Assembly (NCBI RefSeq): GCF_025717515.1
Contig: NZ_JAJIRN010000001.1
Location: 248,001 to 312,000, forward strand
Direction: 5' to 3'
Length of the DNA: 64,000 bases
Source of the DNA: Roseateles oligotrophus
Lineage (GTDB): Bacteria; Pseudomonadota; Gammaproteobacteria; Burkholderiales; Burkholderiaceae_C
Part shown: in pieces, positions 1-9,480 of the stretch
Numbering within the stretch: position 1 is the stretch's first letter
Layout: each line of letters begins with the position of its first letter
Translations under genes and position numbers: made by a program
Notes under the pieces: model-generated
The model's input: the letters and a program-made list of their open reading frames with translations, nothing else
Told to the model about the DNA's origin: nothing
Databases searched by the model: none

Positions 1-15
1 TTGTTTGTTGGCAAC

Positions 16-39
16 CACAAATGCCTTCCGGCATTTGTG
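16..39 (-). terminator. Hairpin after the TonB receptor gene
   Basis: A perfect 10-bp inverted repeat (CACAAATGCC / GGCATTTGTG) with a TTCC loop lies 7 bp past the stop codon of the minus-strand receptor gene. There is no T-run after it on the minus strand, so it is at best a non-canonical terminator or an mRNA 3' stabiliser. Confidence 0.45.
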
Positions 40-46
40 TGCGAGC

Positions 47-3000
47 TCAGAACTCGTAGCGAAGCGTGACTTGAACGGCCCACTGCGATTCGCCCTTGGC
101 CTGGCGTGTTTCATAGTCATCGGCGTCCAGCACGCTGTAGACATATTTGCCATTTTCCATGCCGGCGAAGTTCACAAAGCCGCGACGATTGCCGCCGTTT
201 CCGCCACCGGCGGTGAACGGGATTTCGTCGATATGGCCCCATTTCTTGTTCAGCATATTGCCGAAGTTGAGCATGTCCAGCGAGACCACGCCCTTCTGGT
301 TGCCGAAGAAGCCGGGTACTTCCTGGCTCAGGCGCAAGTCAAAGGTGTTGGCGAACTTGGACTTGGCCGTGTTGCGGCCGATCACGCCGCCCTTGGCCGA
401 GCTGAGGTCCGCATTGCCATCCACGACAGCCCAGAACTTGGCTTCTGCCGCAGCGCCGGAGGCCGCCACGGTTTGACCCGGCAGACGGAACAGCACTTCG
501 CCCGAACCCGCAGCTGTGGGGATGTACATCAAGTCATTGCCGCTATAGCCGTCGCCGTTCATATCGTTCTTGAAGGTCCAGCTATAGGGCTTGCCGGCGC
601 GGCCTTCATAGAACAGACCGAAGGTGGTGCGGTACTTGCCGATCAAGGCTTGCGACCAGTTCAGCGAGCCGTTGAAACGGTCTTTGATCAAGGACGAGGA
701 GGTCGAGTTGACTTCTTCGTTCGGGTTGAAGACCGCACGGTTGGCGTAGTTGGAGCCCGAGGTCGAGGAGGTCAGCGGGCTGACTTCCTTCGCATTGGTG
801 CGGGTGTAGGCCGCTTGCCAGCCCCAGCCCAGGTTTTGCTGCGACAAGCTGAAGGTCAAGGCGTCGCCGCCGCCCTGCGAGGTGCGCTCGGCCAGCAAGA
901 CGTTGCCCCAGTTCTTGTCACGCAAGGCCTTGGAGTTGGCGCCGCAACCGGTCGTGGCGGTTGAGCCGCCGGCCGTCCAGCAACCGGTGCTCAGGCCCTT
1001 GGCGTCGTAATACAGCTCGCGACCGTCAATGCCCTTGACGGCACTTGGTGCACCCAGGTTCAGGTGCTTGTAGTAGATGCCGTCCTGCGTCTTGGTGTGC
1101 AACCATTCGGCGCCGGCCACCAGGCCCGCCCAAGGTAGCTCGGTGTCCAGGGCGAGGTTCATCTTCCAGACCGAAGGCTGCTTCAGCTCGGTGGAGATGA
1201 AATCGATATTGGCGGCCGGTGGCACACCCTTGATTTCCTGCTGGCTGGCCGGGTCAGCATTGAACTTGACCGTGTTGCAAGGCACGGTGGTCGCGCCGCA
1301 GCTGAAGTTGGCCGTCGCCATGCCGGTGTTCGAGAAGGGGTTGGACAACCAGACATTGGCCGCCGCACCTTGGAACAAACCGAAGCCGCCCCGCAGCTGC
1401 GACTTCTTCTTCTCCAGGCCGGCAAAGGCGTAGTTGAAGCCGACGCGAGGTTGGAACAGCTTTTGGCCATCAATGGTCTGGCTGTTGTTGTAGCCAAACT
1501 TAGTCAGCGCGGCCTGATTGAATAAGGGGCTGTCGCCGGTCTTGGCTTGATCCAGACGCAGGCCACCGGTCAGCGTCAGCTGATCATTGACGGTCCAGGT
1601 GTCCTGCACAAACAGACCGATGTTCTGCAAGGTCCAGTTGGCCGCGCCGCTGTCTATCGTGTTGCCGTTGAGAGGCAGTTGCACCGAGTAGGACGAAGGG
1701 ACGCCGGCAGACCACAGGGCGGCCGGATCGGCGCCCCGGAATGTGTAAGTGCCCTTGGTGTTTTGCAGGAAGGCGTTGAAGGTGTCGTTGGAGGCATAGT
1801 CGCCGCCGAACTTCATTTCATGATCGCCCTTGACCCAGTTGCCGGCCAGATAGGCGTCCAGCGTCTTGGTGTGCAACTCGTTGAAATGGCGGCTGTTCTC
1901 GGTGCCGAAGAACAGCGTGCGATCGTTCTGGTAGATGCCGCCGGCCTTGGGATCACCCGGGAAGACCAGGCCGATCTGTGGCAGGTTGGCGTTGTTCGTT
2001 GGCGTGCTGTCGTACTTGCGGTTGGAGATCTTGAACTCGGTCGAAAAGTCCGGGGTCCAGTCGGCAAACCATTGGCCGACGACGGTCTCGATGTCCTTCT
2101 TCTGGGTCCACCAGTAGCTGCTCAAGGACAGCGCGGTTGAGCCGAAACCGGCAAAAGTCGGCTCGCCCTGCTCGGTCTTGGCGTAGCGTAGGCTGGCGCG
2201 GTGCTGCGCGTTGATGTTCCAGTCCAGCTTCAGCAAATAGTCCTTGACCGCCAACTCGGTGCCGGCCGGGATGTCGGACGTGCCAATGTCGATGCCTTTG
2301 GCCTTGGCCACCGCCTGAGCGGCGGCAATCTGTGCCGGCGTGATGCCCACATTGGTCATCGCACTGCCAACCGGACCATAGGCGGGCGCGGCGCGGGTGC
2401 TCTTCAGCTCTTCATAGCTGCCGAAGAAGAACAAGGTGTCCTTGATGATCGGGCCGCCCAGCGTAAAGCCCTTGGTGTCTTCCTTGAAGCTGGGTGGATC
2501 GTAGAAGCTGTCCTTGACGCGGTCATAGCGCTTGCCGGCCATGCTGTCATCGCGATAGACGTAATAGACGCTGCCCTTGAACTCGTTGGTGCCGGACTTG
2601 GTCACCGCATTGATGTTGGCGCCGGTGTAGCCCTGCTGCGTGACATCGTAGTTGGACAGGTTGACCTGCACCGCCTGGATCGCATCGATCGAGATCGGCT
2701 GCTTGGCCGTCGGCATATTGTTGGCCTCGAGGCCGAAGGTGTCGTTGGTGCGCACACCGTCGATGGTCAGCGAGTTGAAGCGAACGTTCTGGCCCAGGGC
2801 CGAAATTTCGCCGCGTTCCTTGTCGGTTTGCGCCACACGTGGGTCGCTGCGGGCGTAGTCCTGCAGATTGCGCGCGATCGAGGCCTGCGCTTCCAGTTCC
2901 TTGCGGCCAATGCTGGTGCCGGCACCCATGGACGAGGAGTTGAAGCGGTTGTTGGCCGCGCTGCTGCCCGCGACAACCACGGTGCTGAGTTGCTGGGCGC

Positions 3001-3352
3001 CCAGCGTCAGGTCGATGGCTTGGTTCTCAGCCAACTGCAGATAAACGGCTTCGCGGACAACCTTGTCGCCGCCCTTGCTGACGGTGATGATGTAAGGGCC
3101 ACCTACGCGCAGGCCACGCACCGAGTAGCGCCCATCCGCGTCGGTGACCAGATTGTTGACCGAGCCGGACTCTTGGTGAGCGACGGCAACGTTTGCGCCA
3201 GCGACGGGTTTACCGTCGGCGGTGGTCACACGGCCGCTGACCGCCGAGGTCGTGTTCTGCGCCATTGCGGGCGCTGCTGCCACGATGGCAATCGTTGAAA
3301 TGGCAGCGCAGACCGCCGTCCGTGAAAACTCTGACCAACACCTATTGCTCAT
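47..3352 (-). CDS. Oar-like TonB-dependent receptor with CarboxypepD_reg domain
   Basis: Outer-membrane TonB-dependent receptor of 1101 residues. A signal peptide is visible (about 1-31, ending APAMA), then a carboxypeptidase-regulatory-like beta-sandwich (about 37-118, starting SGRVTTADGKPVAGANV), a plug domain (about 140-260) and a long barrel ending in RYEF; a C-terminal Phe is usual for outer-membrane barrels. The start is fixed by GAGGAG 8 bases before the ATG. The size and the N-terminal domain match the Oar/sugar-type receptor group. The substrate cannot be read from sequence. Two LacI-type operator sites upstream suggest induction by a carbohydrate or similar ligand, which is inference. 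No transporter or degradative genes adjoin it. Confidence 0.93.
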   Translation of the reverse strand: MSNRCWSEFSRTAVCAAISTIAIVAAAPAMAQNTTSAVSGRVTTADGKPVAGANVAVAHQESGSVNNLVTDADGRYSVRGLRVGGPYIITVSKGGDKVVREAVYLQLAENQAIDLTLGAQQLSTVVVAGSSAANNRFNSSSMGAGTSIGRKELEAQASIARNLQDYARSDPRVAQTDKERGEISALGQNVRFNSLTIDGVRTNDTFGLEANNMPTAKQPISIDAIQAVQVNLSNYDVTQQGYTGANINAVTKSGTNEFKGSVYYVYRDDSMAGKRYDRVKDSFYDPPSFKEDTKGFTLGGPIIKDTLFFFGSYEELKSTRAAPAYGPVGSAMTNVGITPAQIAAAQAVAKAKGIDIGTSDIPAGTELAVKDYLLKLDWNINAQHRASLRYAKTEQGEPTFAGFGSTALSLSSYWWTQKKDIETVVGQWFADWTPDFSTEFKISNRKYDSTPTNNANLPQIGLVFPGDPKAGGIYQNDRTLFFGTENSRHFNELHTKTLDAYLAGNWVKGDHEMKFGGDYASNDTFNAFLQNTKGTYTFRGADPAALWSAGVPSSYSVQLPLNGNTIDSGAANWTLQNIGLFVQDTWTVNDQLTLTGGLRLDQAKTGDSPLFNQAALTKFGYNNSQTIDGQKLFQPRVGFNYAFAGLEKKKSQLRGGFGLFQGAAANVWLSNPFSNTGMATANFSCGATTVPCNTVKFNADPASQQEIKGVPPAANIDFISTELKQPSVWKMNLALDTELPWAGLVAGAEWLHTKTQDGIYYKHLNLGAPSAVKGIDGRELYYDAKGLSTGCWTAGGSTATTGCGANSKALRDKNWGNVLLAERTSQGGGDALTFSLSQQNLGWGWQAAYTRTNAKEVSPLTSSTSGSNYANRAVFNPNEEVNSTSSSLIKDRFNGSLNWSQALIGKYRTTFGLFYEGRAGKPYSWTFKNDMNGDGYSGNDLMYIPTAAGSGEVLFRLPGQTVAASGAAAEAKFWAVVDGNADLSSAKGGVIGRNTAKSKFANTFDLRLSQEVPGFFGNQKGVVSLDMLNFGNMLNKKWGHIDEIPFTAGGGNGGNRRGFVNFAGMENGKYVYSVLDADDYETRQAKGESQWAVQVTLRYEF

Positions 3353-3421
3353 CGCAAAGACTCCTCAAAAAAACGCAGATATGCGTAAAAAACCATTAAC
3401 AAAAATGTACACCGAAGGTGC

Positions 3422-3438
3422 GCGCAAACGTTTACTTG
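3422..3438. promoter_or_regulatory. LacI-family operator-like site 1
   Basis: GCGCAAACGTTTACTTG contains the near-palindrome GCAAACGTTTAC with a central CG, typical of LacI/GalR-family operators. It lies about 70-86 bp upstream of the receptor ATG. The same 17-mer occurs in reverse complement at 3543-3559. Confidence 0.6.
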
Positions 3439-3542
3439 GTTTGCAAATGCGCGCCATCGCCACATTGAAGAAAGCCCGTCTTGCAAAATTTCAAGCCTTG
3501 TGCAAGCAACTGGAAAATCAGAGCCGGGCCTCAGTTCCTGGG

Positions 3543-3559
3543 CAAGTAAACGTTTGCGC
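3543..3559. promoter_or_regulatory. LacI-family operator-like site 2
   Basis: CAAGTAAACGTTTGCGC is the exact reverse complement of the site at 3422-3438. Centre-to-centre distance is 121 bp, roughly 11.5 helical turns. A pair of operators at such spacing is typical of DNA looping by tetrameric LacI-type repressors. That interpretation is inference; the repeat itself is exact. Confidence 0.6.
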
Positions 3560-3918
3560 AAATTCATTACCAGCAAATTTTGTGCCTGCTTTGCCGTTTT
3601 GCTTCCCCTTGCAGGGTTGCCTCGCAAACGCGACGCCAGTGGATCTTGACCTTGCGACGAGGCACTGCCGCACAAAGCACTCAAACAAACAAAAATTGAC
3701 TCAAATCCACAAGCTTCTTGGCGGAGTTTGCGGTTTGAATGTGCAAGCTATGTGACGGCTGAGGATTTTCAAGGCTGTGTAGCGTTTGTGCGACAGGGGT
3801 GGCTGAGCCGACACCGGGCAGTGCGGCTGGCTGATCCGAAGGTCGGGCGGGGCGGCGTTAAGATCCGCCGCCCTTGGCCTTTCAAATGGCCAAACCTTGT
3901 CTACCGGAGCCTGTCTTG

Positions 3919-5676
3919 ATGTCGCCTACTCATTCCCGTCTTGCGCAGCAGGCCAGCGAGCGCGCGTGCTCACCGGCTCCGAAGTCGACTTCGGCTGCGT
4001 TGCTAGCGGCCTTGTTCGCTTTGTGCTTGTCGGCTTGTTCCACTCGGGAGCCCTTGCCGACCTCGACTGCGCCGGCAACGCGTGAGTTGAGCATCTTTTC
4101 GATCAACGACTTTCACGGCCATATTCAACCCAAGTCCCCGACGCCCTTGATGCCGCGCCTGCCCGACGCGCAGACCGGTGAGATCAAGCCGCAGGCCGCC
4201 GGCGGGATCGCCTATCTTGCTGCGGCGATGAGCAAGCTGCGCGCCGGGCGAGAGCATTCGGCGTTTGTCGCGGCCGGCGATTTGATCGGCGCCTCGCCCT
4301 TGCTGTCTTCGCTGTTGAAGGATGAGCCCAGCCTGGCCGCCTTGGGTGAACTTGATCTGGTCGCCAGCGCCTTGGGGAATCATGAGTTGGACGCCGGCTT
4401 GTTCGAACTCGCCCGCAAGGCCAAGGGCGAATGCCCGAAAGATGGCTGCGCTTGGCCAGGCTACAAGGGGCCGGGCTTCCCCTACCTGGCGGCTAATATG
4501 TTAGATGCACAGACCGGAAAGCCGATTCTGGGTACTCATGTCATCAAGGAAATTGCCGGTTTCAAGGTCGCTTTTGTGGGCGCCGTGACGCGCGACACGC
4601 CGATGGTCGTGGTGCCCAAATCAATTGTCGGCCTGCGCTTTGCGGACGAGGCCGACACGCTCAATGCGCTGCTGCCACAGCTGCGCGCCGAAGGTGCACA
4701 AATCTTGGTGGCCGTGATGCATGAAGGTGCAACGCATCAAGGTGGTGCGAATGACGCCAGCTACGAATGCCCGGGTCTGCAAGGGCGCGGTGTCGATATT
4801 GCGCGCCGCCTTGACCCGGCCTACGCCGTCATCATCAGCGGCCATACCCACCAGGCCTATACCTGCAAGATCAACGGGCGGCTGCTCGTGCAAGCGGGCA
4901 GTTATGGCGGCTGGGTGACCGAGAGCCGGCTCACGCTCGACGCCGGTGGCAAGGTATTGAACTCACAGGCGGTCAATCATCCGGTCTTACAGTCCGTCTA
5001 CGCGCCGAACCCGGCCTTTGTGGCCTTGGTGCAGCGTGCCGCCGAGTTGACGGCCGCCGTGCGCAACAAGCCGGTGGCCGAGTTGAAGCAGGGCGCGCAG
5101 CGCTCGTCTGCGGCGCCTTACGGCGATTCGCCGCTGGGCAATCTGGTCGCCGACTCGCAGCTGGCCTATGCCAAGAAGCGCGGCCCGGCCGACCTGGCTT
5201 TGATGAATCCGGGCGGCATCCGCGCCGACCTGACGGTGGAGCCCGGCCGTCCGGTGACGATGAGCGATTTGTTCGCGATCCAGCCCTTTGCAAATGAGTT
5301 GGTGGTGATGACGATCAGCGGCGCGCAACTGCGCGACTTGCTGCAGCGCCAATTGCCCAAGGGCGATGCGCCGCCGCGCTTATTGCAGGTGTCGAACAGC
5401 CTGCGCTACCAATGGCGGATGGGCGCGGATGGCGTGGCGCAACTCCTCAATGTCACCGTTGGCGGCCAGCCCTTGGACATGGCGCGCAAGTACCGTTTGG
5501 TCGTGAATAATTTCATGGCCGAGGGGGGCGACGATCAAGGTGTCTTGCGCCAGGGGAGCGAGAGGGCCAGCATCGGCGTGGACGTGGATGCGATGGTCGA
5601 GTTGTTGCAGGAAAATCCGGCCGCAGCGACGCAGATTTCGCCCGGGCGTATTCAACGTTTGCCGGCGGCAAATTAG
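3919..5676 (+). CDS. Lipoprotein 5'-nucleotidase / metallophosphoesterase (UshA family)
   Basis: Predicted envelope-anchored bifunctional metallophosphatase/5'-nucleotidase of 585 residues that would hydrolyse nucleotides outside the cytoplasm. The N-terminus has a lipobox (LSAC, Cys40). The metallophosphoesterase domain shows NDFHGH (63-68), GDLIGASP (about 120-127), GNHE (153-156) and SGHTH. The C-terminal 5'-nucleotidase domain carries the substrate-binding LMNPGGIRADL stretch. I chose the ATG at 3919, preceded by GGAG at 3906-3909, rather than an upstream in-frame ATG at 3874, because the signal sequence then sits near the N-terminus. It appears monocistronic; 80 bp separate it from the next gene. 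Confidence 0.92.
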   Translation: MSPTHSRLAQQASERACSPAPKSTSAALLAALFALCLSACSTREPLPTSTAPATRELSIFSINDFHGHIQPKSPTPLMPRLPDAQTGEIKPQAAGGIAYLAAAMSKLRAGREHSAFVAAGDLIGASPLLSSLLKDEPSLAALGELDLVASALGNHELDAGLFELARKAKGECPKDGCAWPGYKGPGFPYLAANMLDAQTGKPILGTHVIKEIAGFKVAFVGAVTRDTPMVVVPKSIVGLRFADEADTLNALLPQLRAEGAQILVAVMHEGATHQGGANDASYECPGLQGRGVDIARRLDPAYAVIISGHTHQAYTCKINGRLLVQAGSYGGWVTESRLTLDAGGKVLNSQAVNHPVLQSVYAPNPAFVALVQRAAELTAAVRNKPVAELKQGAQRSSAAPYGDSPLGNLVADSQLAYAKKRGPADLALMNPGGIRADLTVEPGRPVTMSDLFAIQPFANELVVMTISGAQLRDLLQRQLPKGDAPPRLLQVSNSLRYQWRMGADGVAQLLNVTVGGQPLDMARKYRLVVNNFMAEGGDDQGVLRQGSERASIGVDVDAMVELLQENPAAATQISPGRIQRLPAAN

Positions 5677-5756
5677 GCGATAGGCGCGCGCCCTGCGCGA
5701 AGAAGGCGTTACGCTAGCGGCTCTGTGGCGTCGCGTAAACAGCAAGGGGTGGGAGA

Positions 5757-7391
5757 TTGGAGCACAAGCGGCCTCGAGGCTTGCCGGCCGGGGTAGACCC
5801 GAGTCGACTGAAGGCCCTGATCATCGATGAGGGCGAGCTGACCCGTTCGGTGCTCAGCAATATGCTGCGCGATCTTGGTGTGGCTCATGTTCATTCGGCC
5901 AGGCGGCCGGAGGCGGCGCGCAGCATGATCAAGGGCGCCTCGCCGGCCTACGACATCATCATCACCGACTTCCACTTCTCGCGCCAAAGCTCGCATGATT
6001 TGACCGGCCAGGACCTGCTTGACGAGTTGCGCCAAGCGCGCGGGCTGCCGATGCAGACCGCCTTCATCATGGTCACCGATGAGGCCCGCTATCAGCATGT
6101 GGCCGACGCCGTCGAGGGCGCACTCGATGACTATTTGCTCAAGCCCTTCAATGCACGCCAGTTTGATGAGCGGCTGCGCGTGATTCTTGAGCGCAAGCAT
6201 GCGTTGCGGGAGGTCTTTGCGGCCATCGATGCGAGCGACTTTGTGCTGGCCGCCCAGCTCTGCGAGGCCATGTTTGCGGCCAGCGCCACCTACCGCGTCT
6301 ATGCGGCAAGGATTGGCTCGGAGCTTTATCTGCGGCTGGGGCAAATCGACGCGGCCAAGCGCATGTTCGAGGCTTTGCTGGCGACAAAGGCTGTGCCCTG
6401 GGCGCGGCTAGGCCTGGCGAAAATTGAGTTGGCCAATGCCGACTCGGCGACCGCTTGCCGCACGCTGGAGACGCTGCTGGCCGATAACCCCGCCTATGTG
6501 GACGCCTACGACGTTTATGGCCGAGCCTTGCTGGAGGAGATGAAGTTTGAGGCCGCGGTAGAGATGCTAGGCAAGGCCGTTCAAATCACGCCGGGCAATG
6601 TGGCGCGGCTTCAAAAGCTGGGCTCACTTCAGCTCTTTTTGGGTGATAGCGAAGCGGCGGCCCGGCATCTGGGCGCGGCCTTGAACATAGGCCTGCATTC
6701 GCGTGCGCTTGATTTTCAAGGTGTGGTGGCGCTGGGCATTGCTTGCGTGGATACCGGCGACGAAGATGGCTGCGACCGTGCTCAGCAATGTCTGCAGGAC
6801 GCCATTGCCCGCTACCCGACCTATAGCTATCGTCTGCAGATGCTGGTGTTGGCGCTGGAGGCCGCGATGTCTATGCTGCTGCGCCGGCAGGAGGCAAGCC
6901 TGGCGGCGCTGGGGCAAATGGCGGCGCAGCTTGACCAGCCGGAATTCACCTTCGAGATGGCCTGCAACCTGCTGCAGCTATTGTCCCGTTGCGCCCGCAA
7001 TCAACGGGTGCCCGGCGCCATGCGCTGGGCCGAGTTGGCGGCGCAGCGCTATGCGATCTCGAAACCCCGCACGCGCTTGCTGGAGATGGCCGCGGTGCAG
7101 CTGCCTTCGCTGGAGACGGCGGTGCGCAATGCCGCGGCCGGCATCAATGAAGCGGCCCGTGATGCGATGACGCATCTGGTCAGCAAGAAGCACCAGCTCA
7201 CCTTGGAGGCCTTGTTGGAGCTGGCCGGGCGCAGCCTCAATACCCGCATCATCAAGCTGGCTCGCGCCACCTTGAACCACCATGGGCAGCAGCTCCCCGC
7301 GCCGCTGGCGCAGCGGATCGGGGAGGGCATTGATGACTTGCATCAGCGCTATGCCGAGGGTGGCCACCGCATTGTCGAGCGGCGCGAATGA
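5757..7391 (+). CDS. Response regulator with C-terminal TPR repeats (VieB-like)
   Basis: Cytoplasmic 544-residue protein with an N-terminal receiver domain (about 17-140) and an alpha-helical TPR-rich remainder. The phosphoacceptor is probably Asp71 (IIITDFHFS) and the conserved Lys is Lys129 (LLKPF). There is no DNA-binding, GGDEF or EAL output, so it most likely acts through protein contacts, as does VieB of Vibrio. The start is a TTG at 5757 with AAGGGG seven bases upstream; the next Met comes after the beginning of the receiver. No partner kinase adjoins it. It converges on plsC. Confidence 0.85.
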   Translation: MEHKRPRGLPAGVDPSRLKALIIDEGELTRSVLSNMLRDLGVAHVHSARRPEAARSMIKGASPAYDIIITDFHFSRQSSHDLTGQDLLDELRQARGLPMQTAFIMVTDEARYQHVADAVEGALDDYLLKPFNARQFDERLRVILERKHALREVFAAIDASDFVLAAQLCEAMFAASATYRVYAARIGSELYLRLGQIDAAKRMFEALLATKAVPWARLGLAKIELANADSATACRTLETLLADNPAYVDAYDVYGRALLEEMKFEAAVEMLGKAVQITPGNVARLQKLGSLQLFLGDSEAAARHLGAALNIGLHSRALDFQGVVALGIACVDTGDEDGCDRAQQCLQDAIARYPTYSYRLQMLVLALEAAMSMLLRRQEASLAALGQMAAQLDQPEFTFEMACNLLQLLSRCARNQRVPGAMRWAELAAQRYAISKPRTRLLEMAAVQLPSLETAVRNAAAGINEAARDAMTHLVSKKHQLTLEALLELAGRSLNTRIIKLARATLNHHGQQLPAPLAQRIGEGIDDLHQRYAEGGHRIVERRE

Positions 7392-7396
7392 GCCGG

Positions 7397-7417
7397 GGGG
7401 CGATGCGTTGTCGCCCC
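7397..7417. terminator. Hairpin between convergent genes
   Basis: GGGGCGA and TCGCCCC form a 7-bp stem with a 7-base loop in the 26-bp gap between the receiver/TPR gene and plsC. It could act in both directions, but there is no T-run. Confidence 0.45.
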
Positions 7418-8158
7418 TCAGCTCCGATTCAATTGCTGCTGGATTTCGTCGCGCACATGCTCGGCCAGCAGGCGCCGGTCGGCATGGACCGTCGCCATCG
7501 GCTGCAGCACCTGCACCTTGACGCCCAAGCCCTTGGCGGTCAATACCAGCCAAAGACTTTGGACCAAGGTCGTGTCGCCGATGAAGCGGGCGGAACTGCT
7601 GAAGCGTTCGCCGGGCTCGAACCAGCGCAGCACCAGCGGCTGGATTGGCGTCTCGGTCGAGATCGCCGCTTGCAGCAGATTGCCGTGAAAGGGCAGCAGC
7701 TCGGGGCCGGCGCTGGTCGTGCCCTCGGGGAATACGGCCACCGTGTCGCCGGCCTTCAGGGCCTCGGCCGTCTGGTGCACGACCCGCAAGGCGTCGCGCT
7801 TGCTGGCGCGCTCGATGAAGAGCGTGCCCACGCCGTCGACCAGCCATCCCACCACCGGCCAATGCTTGACATCGGCCTTGGAAACAAAACGAGCCTCCGG
7901 GATCACCGCATGCACGGCGGCGATATCCAGCCAGGAGATGTGATTGGCGACCAGCAGCTTGGCGCCAGGTCTTGCGGCAAGACCCGACACCTCCAATTGA
8001 ACGCCGAAGATGGCCAGCATCTTGCCGGACCAGCGCTTGATATGGGCCTGCCTGGCCGGCATGTCCAAGCCGCCAAAGCGCAGCTTGATCAAGGCCAGGC
8101 CGTGCAGCACATGCAGGCTGAAACGCAAGAGCCGATAGACCGCGAGCAAATTCCTCAT
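7418..8158 (-). CDS. plsC: 1-acyl-sn-glycerol-3-phosphate acyltransferase
   Basis: Membrane-associated lysophosphatidic acid acyltransferase of 246 residues, making phosphatidic acid in phospholipid synthesis. The catalytic HX4D motif is present (NHISWLD, His73 and Asp78) and so is the acceptor-binding FPEGTT (143-148). A hydrophobic N-terminal segment fits membrane association. Its ATG overlaps the stop codon of the dihydroorotase-like gene (ATGA), so it is the last gene of the yqgE-ruvX-pyrR-pyrB-pyrC' operon. Specificity for LPA rather than ornithine lipid or another acyl acceptor is inferred from the family. Confidence 0.88.
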   Translation of the reverse strand: MRNLLAVYRLLRFSLHVLHGLALIKLRFGGLDMPARQAHIKRWSGKMLAIFGVQLEVSGLAARPGAKLLVANHISWLDIAAVHAVIPEARFVSKADVKHWPVVGWLVDGVGTLFIERASKRDALRVVHQTAEALKAGDTVAVFPEGTTSAGPELLPFHGNLLQAAISTETPIQPLVLRWFEPGERFSSSARFIGDTTLVQSLWLVLTAKGLGVKVQVLQPMATVHADRRLLAEHVRDEIQQQLNRS

Positions 8159-9480
8159 GCGGCTTGGGCCACCTCTGGCGCGGCCTCGAACGCGATATGC
8201 CCTGCCACCAAGGTGTAGCGCACTTTTGCCGGCAGCTCGAAGCCGCTGGTCTCATAGGCGAACGGCGTGTGTTTGCCCTGGCTGCTCAAGCCTGCAGGCG
8301 TTACGGCCCAATGTGCGGCCGGGTCGAACACGCAGATGTCGGCGACGCCGCCGCTCACCAAACGGCCCGCACTGGCGCCCAGCGAACCCAGCGCTTGGCC
8401 CAAGACCTGCACCGGCTTGGCGGTGACAACCTCCAAGGCGCGCGCCACGCTCAAGCCCTCGTCGGCCGCCCAGCGCAGGGCCAGGCTCAAGAGCAGCTCC
8501 AGGCCGGTGGCACCCGGCGTGGCTTCGGCAAAGGGCACGTTCTTCTCATCGGCGGTGACCGGCATATGGTCGCTGACCAAGGCGTCCAGCGTGCCGTCCG
8601 CCAAGCCGGCGCGCAGCGCATCGCGGTCTCGGCCCTGGCGCAGCGGCGGCGTCACGCGCATCGCGGGGTTGAAGTAACCGATATCCACATCGGTCAGGTG
8701 CAGCGAGTTGATCGACACATCGGCGGTCAGCTTCAGGCCCTCAAGCTTGGCTGCGCGCACCAAGGCGACGCCGGCTGCGCTCGAAATACGGCAGATGTGC
8801 ACGCGCGCGCCGGTCGAGCGCATCAGCTCGAAAATGGTGTGCAGCGCGACGGTCTCGGCCATTACCGGCACGCCGCTCAGGCCCAGCCTTGTCGCCATCG
8901 CGCCACTGGCCGCGACGCCGCCGCCCAGATAAGCGTCTTGCGGGCGCAGCCAGACCTGATAGTCATAGGTCGCAGCATAGAGCAGGGCGCGCGCCAGCAC
9001 CAAGGTGTCGCGCACTGGCACTTCGGCCTGCGAGAAACCAATGCAACCGGCCTCGGTCAACTCAGCCATCTCGGTCAAGGACTGACCCTGCAAACCCTGC
9101 GTCAAGGCGCCGAGGGGAAAGAGCCGGCAACGGCTCAGCTTGCGGGCGCGGAACTTCAGCATTTCGACCAAGCCCGGCTCATCCAGCACCGGCTCGGTGT
9201 CGGGCGGGCAGACCAGGCTGGTGACGCCACCGGCCGCGGCCGCGGCCAACTCGCTCTCCAGCATGCCTTCATGTTCGTGACCGGGCTCGCGCAAACGCGC
9301 CGCCAAGTCGACCAGGCCGGGGGCGACGATCAGGCCGCCTGCGTCAATGACGCGGTCGGCAGCGAACTCGCTGGGCTCTCCCAGGGCCACGATGCGGCCG
9401 TTGGCAATCGCCAGGTCGCCGATGCAGTCAAGGCCGGAGGCGGGGTCGATCAATCGACCGTTCTTGATCAAAATCTTCAT
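8155..9480 (-). CDS. pyrC': Dihydroorotase-like, probably non-catalytic ATCase partner
   Basis: 441-residue amidohydrolase of the dihydroorotase family, directly after pyrB with a 4-bp ATGA overlap. Active dihydroorotases carry Asp-x-His-x-His after the first strand; here that place reads DLAAR (58-62), so both zinc-binding histidines are missing. The later His of the usual HxS-type motif is also absent (ICRISS), although a SDH motif remains. This fits the inactive PyrC' subunits that, in Pseudomonas-type pyrBC' operons, are needed structurally for the aspartate carbamoyltransferase dodecamer. A functional pyrC must then lie elsewhere. The loss of ligands is seen directly; the scaffold role is inferred from the family. 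Confidence 0.85.
   Translation of the reverse strand: MKILIKNGRLIDPASGLDCIGDLAIANGRIVALGEPSEFAADRVIDAGGLIVAPGLVDLAARLREPGHEHEGMLESELAAAAAGGVTSLVCPPDTEPVLDEPGLVEMLKFRARKLSRCRLFPLGALTQGLQGQSLTEMAELTEAGCIGFSQAEVPVRDTLVLARALLYAATYDYQVWLRPQDAYLGGGVAASGAMATRLGLSGVPVMAETVALHTIFELMRSTGARVHICRISSAAGVALVRAAKLEGLKLTADVSINSLHLTDVDIGYFNPAMRVTPPLRQGRDRDALRAGLADGTLDALVSDHMPVTADEKNVPFAEATPGATGLELLLSLALRWAADEGLSVARALEVVTAKPVQVLGQALGSLGASAGRLVSGGVADICVFDPAAHWAVTPAGLSSQGKHTPFAYETSGFELPAKVRYTLVAGHIAFEAAPEVAQAA

Larger units (their letters stand above)
3353..3918. other. Long regulatory intergenic region between receptor and nucleotidase
   Basis: About 565 bp separate the divergent receptor and nucleotidase genes. 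It holds two inverted LacI-type sites (3422-3438 and 3543-3559) close to the receptor, and AT-richer DNA than its neighbours at 3350-3720. I see no convincing protein gene: the open frames here lack ribosome-binding sites and recognisable motifs. Confidence 0.6.

Noticed and set aside
3630-3870. Short open frames in the receptor-nucleotidase gap
   Set aside because: They lack start signals and recognisable sequence, and the region is better explained as regulatory.
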